The notes under the pieces are model-generated. The model did no database searches and was not told the DNA's origin. It saw only the letters and a list, made by a program, of their open reading frames with translations. From NCBI GenBank assembly GCA_905215055.1, contig CAJMOH010000005.1, positions 1 to 64,000 on the forward strand: 64,000 nt of DNA, in the 5' to 3' direction. This DNA comes from an uncultured bacterium (GTDB taxonomy: Bacteria; Bacillota; Clostridia; Oscillospirales; Acutalibacteraceae). This document shows, in pieces, positions 1 to 7,175 of this stretch; the first letter of the stretch is position 1, and every line of letters starts with the position of its first letter. The translations under genes and the position numbers were made by a program.

Positions 1-51
1 GACGCGCGCACTGGCGCGCGGACAGTTATCGAAACGTCAGCTCGCTTGCGC

Positions 52-108
52 GGGGGTTGCACCCCGGGCATGCCGGCCTCTCGCCTTCGGCAAGGCCGGA
101 AAGGTCCC
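52..108 (+). repeat. repeat arm A, inverted relative to 661-718
   Basis: Read on the + strand, this segment aligns over its whole length with the reverse complement of 661-718. Both share the GCACCCC, GGCATGCCG and GGCAAGG..GGAAAGGT blocks. The repeat family is therefore present in both orientations within 900 bases. Confidence 0.65.
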
Positions 109-225
109 CGCAAAGTCTGCGGCGCGCATGCGCTTTCACCTTTCGATGAAGCGCGGCTTTCAGCCGCCGGTGCGTGGCCGCACGGGCCAAGCCGCCCTCT
201 CGCCTTCGGCAAGGGCGGGGGGGTC

Positions 226-302
226 CCGGGAAAACCAGCGGCGCGGACGTGCGTTATCGCCCCGCACAAGCGCGAGCGTCAGCTCGCCGCTCCAAGGCGC
301 GA
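226..302 (+). repeat. GC-rich dispersed repeat, copy B
   Basis: This segment matches 797-873 at a constant offset of 571 bases. Two runs are identical over 31 bases each (226-256 with 797-827, and 264-294 with 835-865), with a few differences between them. The core contains CGGCGCGGACGTGCGTTA and the self-complementary stretch GCGAGCGTCAGCTCGC. Confidence 0.8.
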
Positions 303-404
303 AGAGACAGCGGAGGCACTCCGCCGCAAGGGCGGGGGTTGCCCCCCTACTTGAAATAAAAAAATGGCCAAATCATTAAAAAAGTCAGGTTTTATGCGGG
401 TTCT

Positions 405-482
405 ATGATTTGACCATGTGGCCGAATCATACAGATGACTTGGCCATTTCCCGCCAGTGATTTGACCATGTGGACAAGTCAT
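405..482. repeat. paired imperfect palindromes in an AT-rich island
   Basis: Two 26-base imperfect palindromes, 405-430 and 457-482, both contain GATTTGACCATGTGG and end in AATCAT or AGTCAT. A related TGACTTGGCCA motif occurs at 436-446 and 513-523, and inverted versions at about 364-375. Clustered short repeats like these occur at the ends of some insertion sequences and at replication or regulatory sites, but no transposase lies nearby. Function unknown. Confidence 0.5.
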
Positions 483-660
483 AAAAATGGCTTGTTTCCT
501 GGGTTTTTGGGGTGACTTGGCCACTTTCCCATCTCAAGCCGTCCGTGCTCGGACTGAGCAATTCGCGGCCCAGTGCCTGGGCTGTCATTTCGCGCCACGG
601 GCAGCTCGCTTCGCTCGTGCTCTTCGAGAGGGTAGCTCACGTCCGCGCCGTTTATTTTTC

Positions 661-718
661 TGAGACCTTTCCGCCCTTGCCGTAGGCGGGAGGGCGGCAT
701 GCCTGGGGTGCACCCCCC
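661..718 (-). repeat. repeat arm C, inverted copy of 52-108
   Basis: The reverse complement matches 52-108 with scattered substitutions. On the + strand it is followed by a second GGCGGCATGCCTGG element near 741-754. Confidence 0.65.
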
Positions 719-796
719 CCGCCTTTGCGGAACGCAAAAAGGCGGCATGCCTGGAGCGCAGCTCCCCGCCCTTGCCGAAGGCGAGAGGGCGGGGGG

Positions 797-873
797 CCGG
801 GAAAACCAGCGGCGCGGACGTGCGTTAGCGTCCTGCACAAGCGCGAGCGTCAGCTCGCCGCTCCAGGGCGCGA
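797..873 (+). repeat. GC-rich dispersed repeat, copy D
   Basis: Direct partner of 226-302 (offset 571). Its right end runs to within six bases of the flavoprotein stop codon (879-881). Confidence 0.8.
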
Positions 874-878
874 ATTGC

Positions 879-2120
879 TCAGCGGGAGCACCCGCCTGGA
901 ACGCTGCTGCCCGCTAATTTCCCTGAAGCAAAAGCGATCTGCAAATTGTAGCCCCCGGTGTAGGCGTCGGCGTCGATGATCTCCCCGGCAAAGTACAGCC
1001 CCTTCACCAGCTTGGATTCCATGGTCCTGGGGTCGATCTCCTTCAGGCTGACCCCGCCGCTGGTGACAATGGCCTCCGCCAAGGGCCGAAAGCCCTCCAC
1101 CTCTATGGGGAAGTCCTTGAAAAGCTCCAGCAGGCCCCGGCGCTGGTCCCTTGTCACCGAATGGCACCGGGTCTCCCCCGGAATGCCGCTGCGCTCCACC
1201 ATGACGGAAATCAGCTTTTGAGGCAGCAGCTCCTCCAGAGAATTGGCAAAAATTTTGTTTTTATGCGCCTCCAGCTCCCGGAGAAGCCGGGCGTCCAGCT
1301 GCTGCCGGTCCAGCGCCGGCTTCAGGTCGATGTGGACGGTGTACTTGCCCGGCTCCATAGGACGCAGATGGGCCGACGCGCTGAGAATGGTGGGGCCCGA
1401 AAGCCCAAAGTGGGTGAACAGCAGCTCGCCGAAATCCTCGTACACCGGCTTCTTTTTGCCCCGCTGGGTCACCCTTACCCCGCAGTTTCGCAGGGAAAGT
1501 CCCATCATCCGGCGGCACCACTCCCCCCGCTCCACCAAAGGCACCAGAGAGGGCGTGGGCGTCACAATCGTGTGACCCACAGCCGCCGCCAGCCGGCAGC
1601 CGTCCCCGTTGGAGCCTGTTCCCGGATAGGAGGCCCCGCCGCAGGCCAAAAGCACCGCCCGGCCCTGGTAGTTCCCCTGGCCGGTCTGAACGCCAACCGC
1701 CCGGCCCTCCTCCGTCAGAGCGGCGGTCACCGTCTCACGAATCACCTGAACGCCAGAGGCGTACCGCTCTAAGGCATCCGCGATGTCATGGGCGCTGTCC
1801 GACACGGGAAACACCCGCCGCCCCCGCTCGGTTTTCAGCGGCACACCCAGGGCCTCAAAAAAGGCCATGGTGTCCGCCGGGGAAAAGGCGGACAGCGCCC
1901 CATAGAGGAACCTGCCGCCCCGGGGGCAGGAGGCCACCACCTCCTCCACCGAACAGTTGTTGGTCACGTTGCAGCGGCCCTTTCCGGTGATCCGCACCTT
2001 GCGGCCCAGCTGCCGGTTTTTGTCAAACAGAGCCACGGAAAGCCCCCGGCTTTGGGCGGTTCCCGCCGCCATCAGCCCGGCGGCGCCGCCGCCCACAATC
2101 AAAAGGTCATAGATTTTCAA
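879..2120 (-). CDS. NAD(P)/FAD-dependent oxidoreductase, HI0933/BaiN family
   Basis: A 413-aa flavoprotein of the HI0933/BaiN family, which bind FAD and in characterised members reduce hydrophobic ring substrates. The N-terminus has the dinucleotide-binding motif VGGGAAGLMAAG (about residues 8-19), followed by DKNRQLGRKVRITGKGRCNVTN, typical of the family. A second FAD contact, LYFAGEIIDADAYTGGYN, lies near the C-terminus. I place the start at TTG 2120, one base after the stop of the upstream rpiR-type gene; any longer frame would run into that gene. The tight spacing implies co-transcription with the regulator. Substrate unknown. Confidence 0.88.
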   Translation of the reverse strand: MKIYDLLIVGGGAAGLMAAGTAQSRGLSVALFDKNRQLGRKVRITGKGRCNVTNNCSVEEVVASCPRGGRFLYGALSAFSPADTMAFFEALGVPLKTERGRRVFPVSDSAHDIADALERYASGVQVIRETVTAALTEEGRAVGVQTGQGNYQGRAVLLACGGASYPGTGSNGDGCRLAAAVGHTIVTPTPSLVPLVERGEWCRRMMGLSLRNCGVRVTQRGKKKPVYEDFGELLFTHFGLSGPTILSASAHLRPMEPGKYTVHIDLKPALDRQQLDARLLRELEAHKNKIFANSLEELLPQKLISVMVERSGIPGETRCHSVTRDQRRGLLELFKDFPIEVEGFRPLAEAIVTSGGVSLKEIDPRTMESKLVKGLYFAGEIIDADAYTGGYNLQIAFASGKLAGSSVPGGCSR

Positions 2121-2121
2121 G

Positions 2122-2994
2122 TCAGCTGCCCTTCTCGTCCAGTTTTTCGTAGACGCCGTATTCGTCCCAAATGCCCTCGATCTTCCGCAGAGTGTCCGCC
2201 ACCTCGTCCTTCTTCTTGATGGCCACGGTAACAATCAGGGCGTTGATAATGCTCAGCGGCCCCACCAAAGAGTCCACAAAGGAGACCATGTCGCTGCGGG
2301 CCAGCAGCACATGGGAGGCGCTTTGGGCCAGAGGCGACAGGGGGCTGTCGGTAATGGCCACGGTGGTGGCTTTTTGAGAGGAGGCGTACTTCATGGTCTT
2401 TACCGCCTTTTTGGAGTAGCGGGGAAAGCTGATGGCAATCACCGCGTCACCCTCTCCCACATGGACCATCTGCTGCAAAATGGTGGCCTCGCTTGTGGCC
2501 TCCACCAGATGGACCGTGTCAAACACCAGGCGCAGATAGTGGGCCATAAAGGTGGCCAGAGCCAGGCTGCTGCCCGCTCCCAGCACATACACAGTCTTGG
2601 CGTTTACCAGAGCGTCCGCCGCCCGGTAAAAGGCCTCCCGGTCCAAATTCTCCTTCGTGCGCTTGAGAATGTCAATATCCTGGTCCAGCACCTCGTCCAA
2701 AAGCCGGTCCATAGGGATGGTGCGAGAGGTGCGCTCCAGCCGCTGCACGCTGGTCATCTTGCTGCGGATCATCTCCTGCATGGCCTGCTGGAGCGCCGGA
2801 TAGCCGGAGTATCCAATCTCCGTGGCAAAGCGCACCACCGTGGACTCGCTGACGCCCACGGTCTGCCCCAGCTTAAAGGCCGTCATAAAGGCCACCTGGT
2901 CAGAATGTTCCTCGATATAACGGGCAATCATCCGCTGGCCCTTGGAGAAATTGGCGCTGTGCTGGCGGATGCGCTCGGAAAGCTGGCTGTTCAT
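2122..2994 (-). CDS. MurR/RpiR family transcriptional regulator
   Basis: A 290-aa regulator with an N-terminal RpiR helix-turn-helix (about residues 1-75, with VGVSESTVVRFATEIGYSG as the recognition region) and a C-terminal SIS sugar-phosphate isomerase-type ligand domain (about 120-260; VYVLGAGSSLALA opens the fold). Family members usually sense phosphosugars. The start at ATG 2994 is supported by AAGGGAGA just upstream; an upstream in-frame start at 3051 has no such site. It directly precedes the flavoprotein gene and probably shares its transcript. No sugar catabolic gene is adjacent, so the ligand cannot be guessed. Confidence 0.9.
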   Translation of the reverse strand: MNSQLSERIRQHSANFSKGQRMIARYIEEHSDQVAFMTAFKLGQTVGVSESTVVRFATEIGYSGYPALQQAMQEMIRSKMTSVQRLERTSRTIPMDRLLDEVLDQDIDILKRTKENLDREAFYRAADALVNAKTVYVLGAGSSLALATFMAHYLRLVFDTVHLVEATSEATILQQMVHVGEGDAVIAISFPRYSKKAVKTMKYASSQKATTVAITDSPLSPLAQSASHVLLARSDMVSFVDSLVGPLSIINALIVTVAIKKKDEVADTLRKIEGIWDEYGVYEKLDEKGS

Positions 2995-3172
2995 GTTCTG
3001 TCTCCCTTTCCCGCGGCGGCTCCCCCCGCTGGAAGGATTTTTGCCGCGCAAAGCAATCTCTCCTTCATTTTACGGCTTTCCCCTGCAAAAAGCAAGGCAT
3101 TTCCCCGGATATTTGCGTGATGCGCCAAATTTTTGCAAGAATTTTTTTGAAAAATTCATCATTTTGGGGCAG

Positions 3173-3197
3173 AAAAAAGGCAGGCCGCCGCCTGCCG
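3173..3197 (-). terminator. intrinsic terminator of the ECF-S-like gene
   Basis: On the minus strand, a GC-rich hairpin (GGCAGG.../...CCTGCC) is followed by TTTTTT. It sits just after the stop of the gene ending at 3205 and separates it from the rpiR-type gene. Confidence 0.75.
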
Positions 3198-3204
3198 CTT
3201 CTCT

Positions 3205-3744
3205 TTATTTTCCGTGCAGAATTTTCCCCAGCCTGGGATGAAGCCTGTTTAAATACTGGACAATCAGGCCCTCCAGGGCCAGGTCGTACACCACAAACAC
3301 AGCGTTGGCCAGCACCAGCAGCAGGATGGGTCCCACCGGACCCAAGATGCCAAAGCTCTCAAAGGGGATCCCCAGCGCGTACACGGAAAGCAAGACCTCT
3401 CCCGCCATCGCGGCGTTAAACACCAGAAGCTTGGCGGCATAGCGCAGCACCTTGTTTTTCAGCCTTCCCAGCACCGCGAACAGGGCTGGATAATGCCCAA
3501 AAAACAGCAGGTAGAACAGAAAGGCCTCCCGGTCTGGGGCCAGCAGAAAGGAAAGCACACTGCACACCCCATACACGCCAAACGCCCAGGGCAGCCCGGC
3601 CTCCACCACAACGGGAATCAGCAGGCACCCGGCAATGGCCGGCAGCGCCAGGGTTGCCACAGGAGCCACCCCCGTCAAAAACAGCAGCACCGTGGAGAGC
3701 GCCGCCATCACCCCGCAGAAGGCCAGCTTCATGGAATTCCTCAC
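3205..3744 (-). CDS. integral membrane protein, ECF transporter S-component-like
   Basis: A 179-aa, very hydrophobic protein with five to six predicted membrane helices and a basic C-terminal tail. An N-terminal KLAFCGVMAALSTVLLFL segment followed by Pro/Ala-rich helices resembles small-molecule-binding S components of ECF transporters, but I see no diagnostic substrate motif and no energising genes nearby. It may equally be an unassigned membrane protein. The GTG start at 3744 lies 10 bases from AAGGAG; ATG 3732 is the alternative. It follows the J-domain gene by 27 bases, so the two are likely co-transcribed. Confidence 0.6.
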   Translation of the reverse strand: MRNSMKLAFCGVMAALSTVLLFLTGVAPVATLALPAIAGCLLIPVVVEAGLPWAFGVYGVCSVLSFLLAPDREAFLFYLLFFGHYPALFAVLGRLKNKVLRYAAKLLVFNAAMAGEVLLSVYALGIPFESFGILGPVGPILLLVLANAVFVVYDLALEGLIVQYLNRLHPRLGKILHGK

Positions 3745-3771
3745 AGCTTGTTTTCTCCTTTCCCAGCGCCC

Positions 3772-4392
3772 TTAGCAGCAGGAGATCAAGTCTCCGCCCA
3801 TGCACTCGCAGCAACAGTCCGCGCAGATCAGGGAGGAGCAAACATCACAGGAGTTGCAGCCTCCCGCGTTCATATTGGTATTCGGCCGGTAGCCTCCATA
3901 GACCCCGCTGCCCTGGTTCATGGCCTGGTTGAGAGCGGCGCTGTACTCCGGGTTTCCCGGGTCCATCTGGCAGGCCCGGGAGAAGTGGTCCTTGGCCTCC
4001 TCCAGCCAGCCCCGGCGGTACAGCACAGAGCCTTTGAGAAAATACCACTCGGCGTTTCTCCGCTCCGGCGGCACACCGTTTAAAATCTGCTCAGCGTCGG
4101 CAATGCGGCCGGACATAATCAGGCTTCGCACATCGTTAAAACCAGAACTGCCGTTTGCCCCCACGTTGTTGTAGGCGCCGTTGTAGCCCCGGCTTCCGCC
4201 GGACTTCCGCTGGGCGGTAATGGCGTCGTAAGCCTCGTTGATCTCCTTCATCTTCTCATCGGCAAGATCCTTCAGGGGACTGTCTGCATACTGGTCGGGA
4301 TGGTACTTTTTGGCCAGCTTGCGGTAGGCGTCCTTCACTTCCTCGTCCGTGGCGGAAGGGGATACTCCCAGCACTTTATACGGGTCTGTCAT
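3772..4392 (-). CDS. J-domain protein with TPR-like middle and cysteine-rich tail
   Basis: A 206-aa protein. Residues 1-62 form a J domain with the HPD signature at 31-33, the element that stimulates DnaK ATPase activity. A Gly/Asn/Ser linker (about 63-85) leads into two helical repeats that look TPR-like (about 88-158). The last 30 residues carry ten cysteines, including a CADCCCEC cluster and a terminal CC. It lacks the DnaJ zinc-finger and C-terminal domains, so it is not the general DnaJ. It is placed between a DUF5685 gene and a membrane protein gene, probably one operon. The tail may bind metal or be lipid-modified; this is inference. Confidence 0.85.
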   Translation of the reverse strand: MTDPYKVLGVSPSATDEEVKDAYRKLAKKYHPDQYADSPLKDLADEKMKEINEAYDAITAQRKSGGSRGYNGAYNNVGANGSSGFNDVRSLIMSGRIADAEQILNGVPPERRNAEWYFLKGSVLYRRGWLEEAKDHFSRACQMDPGNPEYSAALNQAMNQGSGVYGGYRPNTNMNAGGCNSCDVCSSLICADCCCECMGGDLISCC

Positions 4393-4460
4393 ACTCGTTC
4401 TCCTTTTTTATATACTCCGCCAAAGGGCGGTTCTGTGGCATGGCTTCTTTTTCAGGGCCG

Positions 4461-5375
4461 TCAGCGCAGGTCCTCCGGCTCGGGACGGCCCCTGCGCTTC
4501 TCCCGGATGTGGAGAAACAGGATCTCCCGCTGGATTTCCGGCAGGCCCTTCGTCACCACGTTTTCCAGGATGGGACCAAAATTCCGCAGCTCCACCAGGT
4601 TGAAGGCCAGCAGCATTTGGGCGGCGGTGGCGTTCAGCGTCTGGTTGCAGGCCTGGTCCGCGGCCTTGCGCTCCTGGGGAGTCAGCTCTGTTTTTCCAGA
4701 AAGCCCCAGCCGGGGGATAAAGGGGTTGAAGGCCCCCTCCTTCAGATCGTCCAGCAAATCGTCGGCGGCGTCCATCAGATAGACCCACCGGCCCAGGAAA
4801 TAGCCAAACCGCTCCAGGGCCGCTCCCTGGAGGCTGTCACAGGCCAGCTCCTTAAACAGCGCCGCCAGCAGGTTCGCCGTCGGTTCGGCGCAGGCGTCCA
4901 CGCCCCCGGCGTTTTCCTCGGCCTGGCGCTGGCCGTCCATGGCCTTTTGGGCCTCCTGGGCCAGAAAGGGATACTCTTCCGCCGCTTTCCTGGCCTTGCG
5001 GGACACAAAGGGCAGAAACAGACGGCTCCCCAGGGATTTGAAAAAGCTGTCGTCCTCCAGGTTGTCCCGGAGCTTGTGATAGGTCAGCAGCACGGAGAGA
5101 GCCGCCGCCTTGTGATAGGCCTCCCCATCGCTCTCCAAAAAATCGCACCTTTTCAGGGGATTCATCACGCACCGGCCGTGGTGGAGGGAGAGCCTGGCCT
5201 CCCTTGTGGAGAGCATCAGCAGGGCGTAAAAGGTGCAGTCATAGCTGAGGGTGAAGGAGGCCGCGCGGCCGTAATGCTCCTTCAGCGCCCGGCACAGCTG
5301 GCAATAGGCCGCCTTGTACTGGTCGTATTCCCGCACCAGCAGCTCCGATTTAAAGGGCCGCACATAGCCAAACAT
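4461..5375 (-). CDS. DUF5685 family protein with prenyl-synthase-like acidic motifs
   Basis: A 304-aa mostly helical soluble protein of the DUF5685 type. The N-terminus has YCQLCRAL (Cys25, Cys28) and later Cys69 and Cys77. Two acidic motifs stand out: KLRDNLEDD at 101-109 and DAADDLLDDLKEG at 202-214. Their order and spacing recall the two Mg-diphosphate-binding motifs of head-to-head prenyl synthases such as phytoene synthase. The start at ATG 5375 is chosen because GAGGGA lies just upstream and the family begins with MFGYV. It precedes the J-domain gene in the same direction (68-base gap). Catalytic activity is not demonstrated by the sequence. Confidence 0.75.
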   Translation of the reverse strand: MFGYVRPFKSELLVREYDQYKAAYCQLCRALKEHYGRAASFTLSYDCTFYALLMLSTREARLSLHHGRCVMNPLKRCDFLESDGEAYHKAAALSVLLTYHKLRDNLEDDSFFKSLGSRLFLPFVSRKARKAAEEYPFLAQEAQKAMDGQRQAEENAGGVDACAEPTANLLAALFKELACDSLQGAALERFGYFLGRWVYLMDAADDLLDDLKEGAFNPFIPRLGLSGKTELTPQERKAADQACNQTLNATAAQMLLAFNLVELRNFGPILENVVTKGLPEIQREILFLHIREKRRGRPEPEDLR

Positions 5376-5489
5376 TCCCTCATCCTTTCTTCCCACAGGC
5401 AGGGCAAATGGGTTCAGCGCTCTTTTCGCAGGATTTATTGTATCCCATTCCCGCAAGAAGGTGTTGAACACATTGTAAACAATTATAGT

Positions 5490-5522
5490 CGAATTTCTTA
5501 GAAAAGGCAAGAAAAACCGGGG
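5490..5522 (+). repeat. 33-bp direct repeat, left copy
   Basis: Identical to 7100-7132 except for one base (5517 C versus A); the first 27 bases are identical. The copies are 1610 bases apart and bracket exactly the XRE/DUF5780 pair. The repeat lies upstream of the DUF5685 gene start. Confidence 0.9.
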
Positions 5523-5576
5523 TTTGAGGCAAGTAAAAGGAATTTCAGGCGGCGGACCTCTCTCGCCCCTCCTCCT

Positions 5577-5807
5577 TTATCTCTTGGGAAACCTTCGCTT
5601 TTCCTGGCTGATCCCCGTGAGATAATTTAAATCCAGATCATAAAACCTGGCCAGCGCGATCACGCTTTCCAGCGGAATTCTGGTCTTTCCAGTCTCATAG
5701 TCGGAATAGGTCCGCTGGCCCACATTGAGCAGCTCCGCGATTTGCTGCTGGGTATATCCCCTGTCCTCCCGGACCTCCCTTATTTTTTCATAGTATCGGT
5801 ACTGCAA
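5577..5807 (-). CDS. small XRE-family HTH regulator
   Basis: A 76-aa protein that is essentially one Cro/C1-type helix-turn-helix: REDRGYTQQQIAELLNVGQRTYSDYETG is the HTH, followed by IPLESVIALARFYDLDLNYLTG. I set the start at TTG 5807, which has AAGGGGGG 5-6 bases upstream; the longer ATG frame (5897) would begin within the promoter region. It is divergent from the DUF5780 gene, and a palindrome lies in the promoter between them, so it is the obvious repressor of that promoter and perhaps of itself. Confidence 0.85.
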   Translation of the reverse strand: MQYRYYEKIREVREDRGYTQQQIAELLNVGQRTYSDYETGKTRIPLESVIALARFYDLDLNYLTGISQEKRRFPKR

Positions 5808-5896
5808 GGCTGTCCCCCCTTTTCCGCCATTGTAGCGTAAAGAAGGGAGCAGCCTTGGTTTCAGAGTAATAGACACTAAAACTTTCGAGGAAAGCA

Positions 5897-5925
5897 TTGA
5901 CTTGTAGAGTTATATACTCTACAAT
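5897..5925 (+). promoter_or_regulatory. promoter with operator palindrome in the spacer
   Basis: TTGACT (5897-5902), a 17-base spacer and TACAAT (5920-5925) form a strong sigma-A promoter for the gene at 5973. The spacer is almost wholly a palindrome, TGTAGAGT-N5-ACTCTACA (5903-5923), which overlaps the -10. A bound XRE dimer would block RNA polymerase. Confidence 0.8.
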
Positions 5926-5972
5926 AGCCCTGTAAAAGCAAATTCTGGAAAAAAGAGGGGGAACCTTGCACC

Positions 5973-7022
5973 ATGTATATGCCGCCCATGCCGCAAAAGC
6001 CCAAGCGCCGGGGCCTGAAAATCTTTCTGATCGTCCTGGCGGTTTGGTCGGGCTTTGTCATCCTCATGTCGGCCGTCGCCCAGACGAGAAGGCCTGTCAC
6101 ACCGGAAACCGGCCCTTTGGAAAGCGGTCTCGCCAGCGCTTCCGCTTTGGCTGACCCAACGCCCACCCCGGCTCCCACGCCCATGTCCGCCGCCGCTTTG
6201 GATGAGGCGGTTGCCCAGTTCCCGCTGCGGATCACGGAAAGCAATTATATCATGAACCTGTTTGGGCCTTCCTACGCCGGCGACGCCTTTCAGGCCACCC
6301 TGGAAAATGGTTCCGCTCAGGACATTCTGGACGCCCGGGTGATTTTGGAGGCCTGGGACAGCAACGGTCTTCCCATTGTTCTGAACATGTTCGCGATCGA
6401 CGGCAGCTACGGCGTTGTCATCCCGTATGACGGGATCAATCTGGTGCCCCAGGGGGTGTTCAGCGACGCGGGATATGAAATCGACTACGGCGGCGCAGCC
6501 AACAGGATCTCCTATTACAAGGCCGCGGTGCTGGAGTATACCACTGTTCAGGGGGAAACCGTGACAAACCCCTATATCGAGGAATGGGTCGGCCGCTACG
6601 ACGGGAAAAAGCTGGAGCTCGCCGGGGAAACCTTCTCTTCTCCCCAGGCGATGATGGACGCCGGGGCGCTGAACGGGACGCTGTCCGCCGTGAAGAACAT
6701 CATCCCCTCCGCCCTGGCCGAAGAAGCCAGCTATGGCGGAACCGTCACCGCCACGGAAAACGGCTTCCTCTTCACCTACGACGTGAACCTGGGATTTGCC
6801 GAAGGGAACGATACCTTGACCCAGGGCTATGGGAACGCCCATATGCTTCAGCTGATGGCCTACGGGGCCGTGCCTCTGGCGGAGCTGCGAGACGGCCTGC
6901 AAACATACTGCGGCATCGAAAGCCCGGTTCTCACCGTGGCCCTGGTGGATGGAGACGGGGCCACCGTCTACTCCGAGGACATCACCAGCGACATCATTGA
7001 CAGCATGGAGACCCTCTCCTAA
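5973..7022 (+). CDS. membrane-anchored DUF5780-like extracellular protein
   Basis: A 349-aa protein. Basic residues precede one membrane helix (about 15-35), then a Thr/Pro-rich linker (about 60-72) and an extracytoplasmic part. Residues about 80-212 fit the DUF5780 pattern, ending in NPYIEEWVGRYDGKKLE. A second domain (about 235-349) is unrecognised. The topology is that of a type II anchored surface protein. It is expressed from the palindrome-bearing promoter at 5897 and paired with the divergent XRE gene. Role unknown. The whole pair sits inside the 33-bp direct repeats. Confidence 0.7.
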   Translation: MYMPPMPQKPKRRGLKIFLIVLAVWSGFVILMSAVAQTRRPVTPETGPLESGLASASALADPTPTPAPTPMSAAALDEAVAQFPLRITESNYIMNLFGPSYAGDAFQATLENGSAQDILDARVILEAWDSNGLPIVLNMFAIDGSYGVVIPYDGINLVPQGVFSDAGYEIDYGGAANRISYYKAAVLEYTTVQGETVTNPYIEEWVGRYDGKKLELAGETFSSPQAMMDAGALNGTLSAVKNIIPSALAEEASYGGTVTATENGFLFTYDVNLGFAEGNDTLTQGYGNAHMLQLMAYGAVPLAELRDGLQTYCGIESPVLTVALVDGDGATVYSEDITSDIIDSMETLS

Positions 7023-7031
7023 AACGCGAAG

Positions 7032-7065
7032 GCAGCCCCCGTCAAAGGCAGGGACTGCTTTTTTC
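7032..7065 (+). terminator. intrinsic terminator after the DUF5780 gene
   Basis: An imperfect GCAGCCCC.../...GGGACTGC stem followed by TTTTTT, ten bases after the stop codon. Confidence 0.7.
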
Positions 7066-7099
7066 TGTTTGTCTCAGGCTGTGCAGCCAAACGCATCGC

Positions 7100-7132
7100 C
7101 GAATTTCTTAGAAAAGGCAAGAAAAAACGGGG
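7100..7132 (+). repeat. 33-bp direct repeat, right copy
   Basis: Partner of 5490-5522 (32 of 33 bases identical). It lies between the DUF5780 terminator and the 3' end of the AT-rich lipoprotein gene. Confidence 0.9.
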
Positions 7133-7175
7133 GACAATATAACAAAGAAAGGGAACCCGCAGGCTCCCCTTCCTC

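Larger units (their letters stand above)
1..878. other. gene-free repeat-rich region
   Basis: No open frame here looks like a protein: the translations are low-complexity Arg/Pro/Gly strings. The stretch consists of GC-rich repeat units in both orientations (52-108, 226-302, 661-718, 797-873) around an AT-richer island at about 355-530 with short palindromic motifs. It ends inside the stop region of the flavoprotein gene at 879. No transposase, tRNA or CRISPR pattern is visible. Confidence 0.6.

Noticed and set aside
1..878. CRISPR array in the left repeats
   Set aside because: Copies are few, irregularly spaced, in both orientations and lack regular spacers; no cas genes are present.
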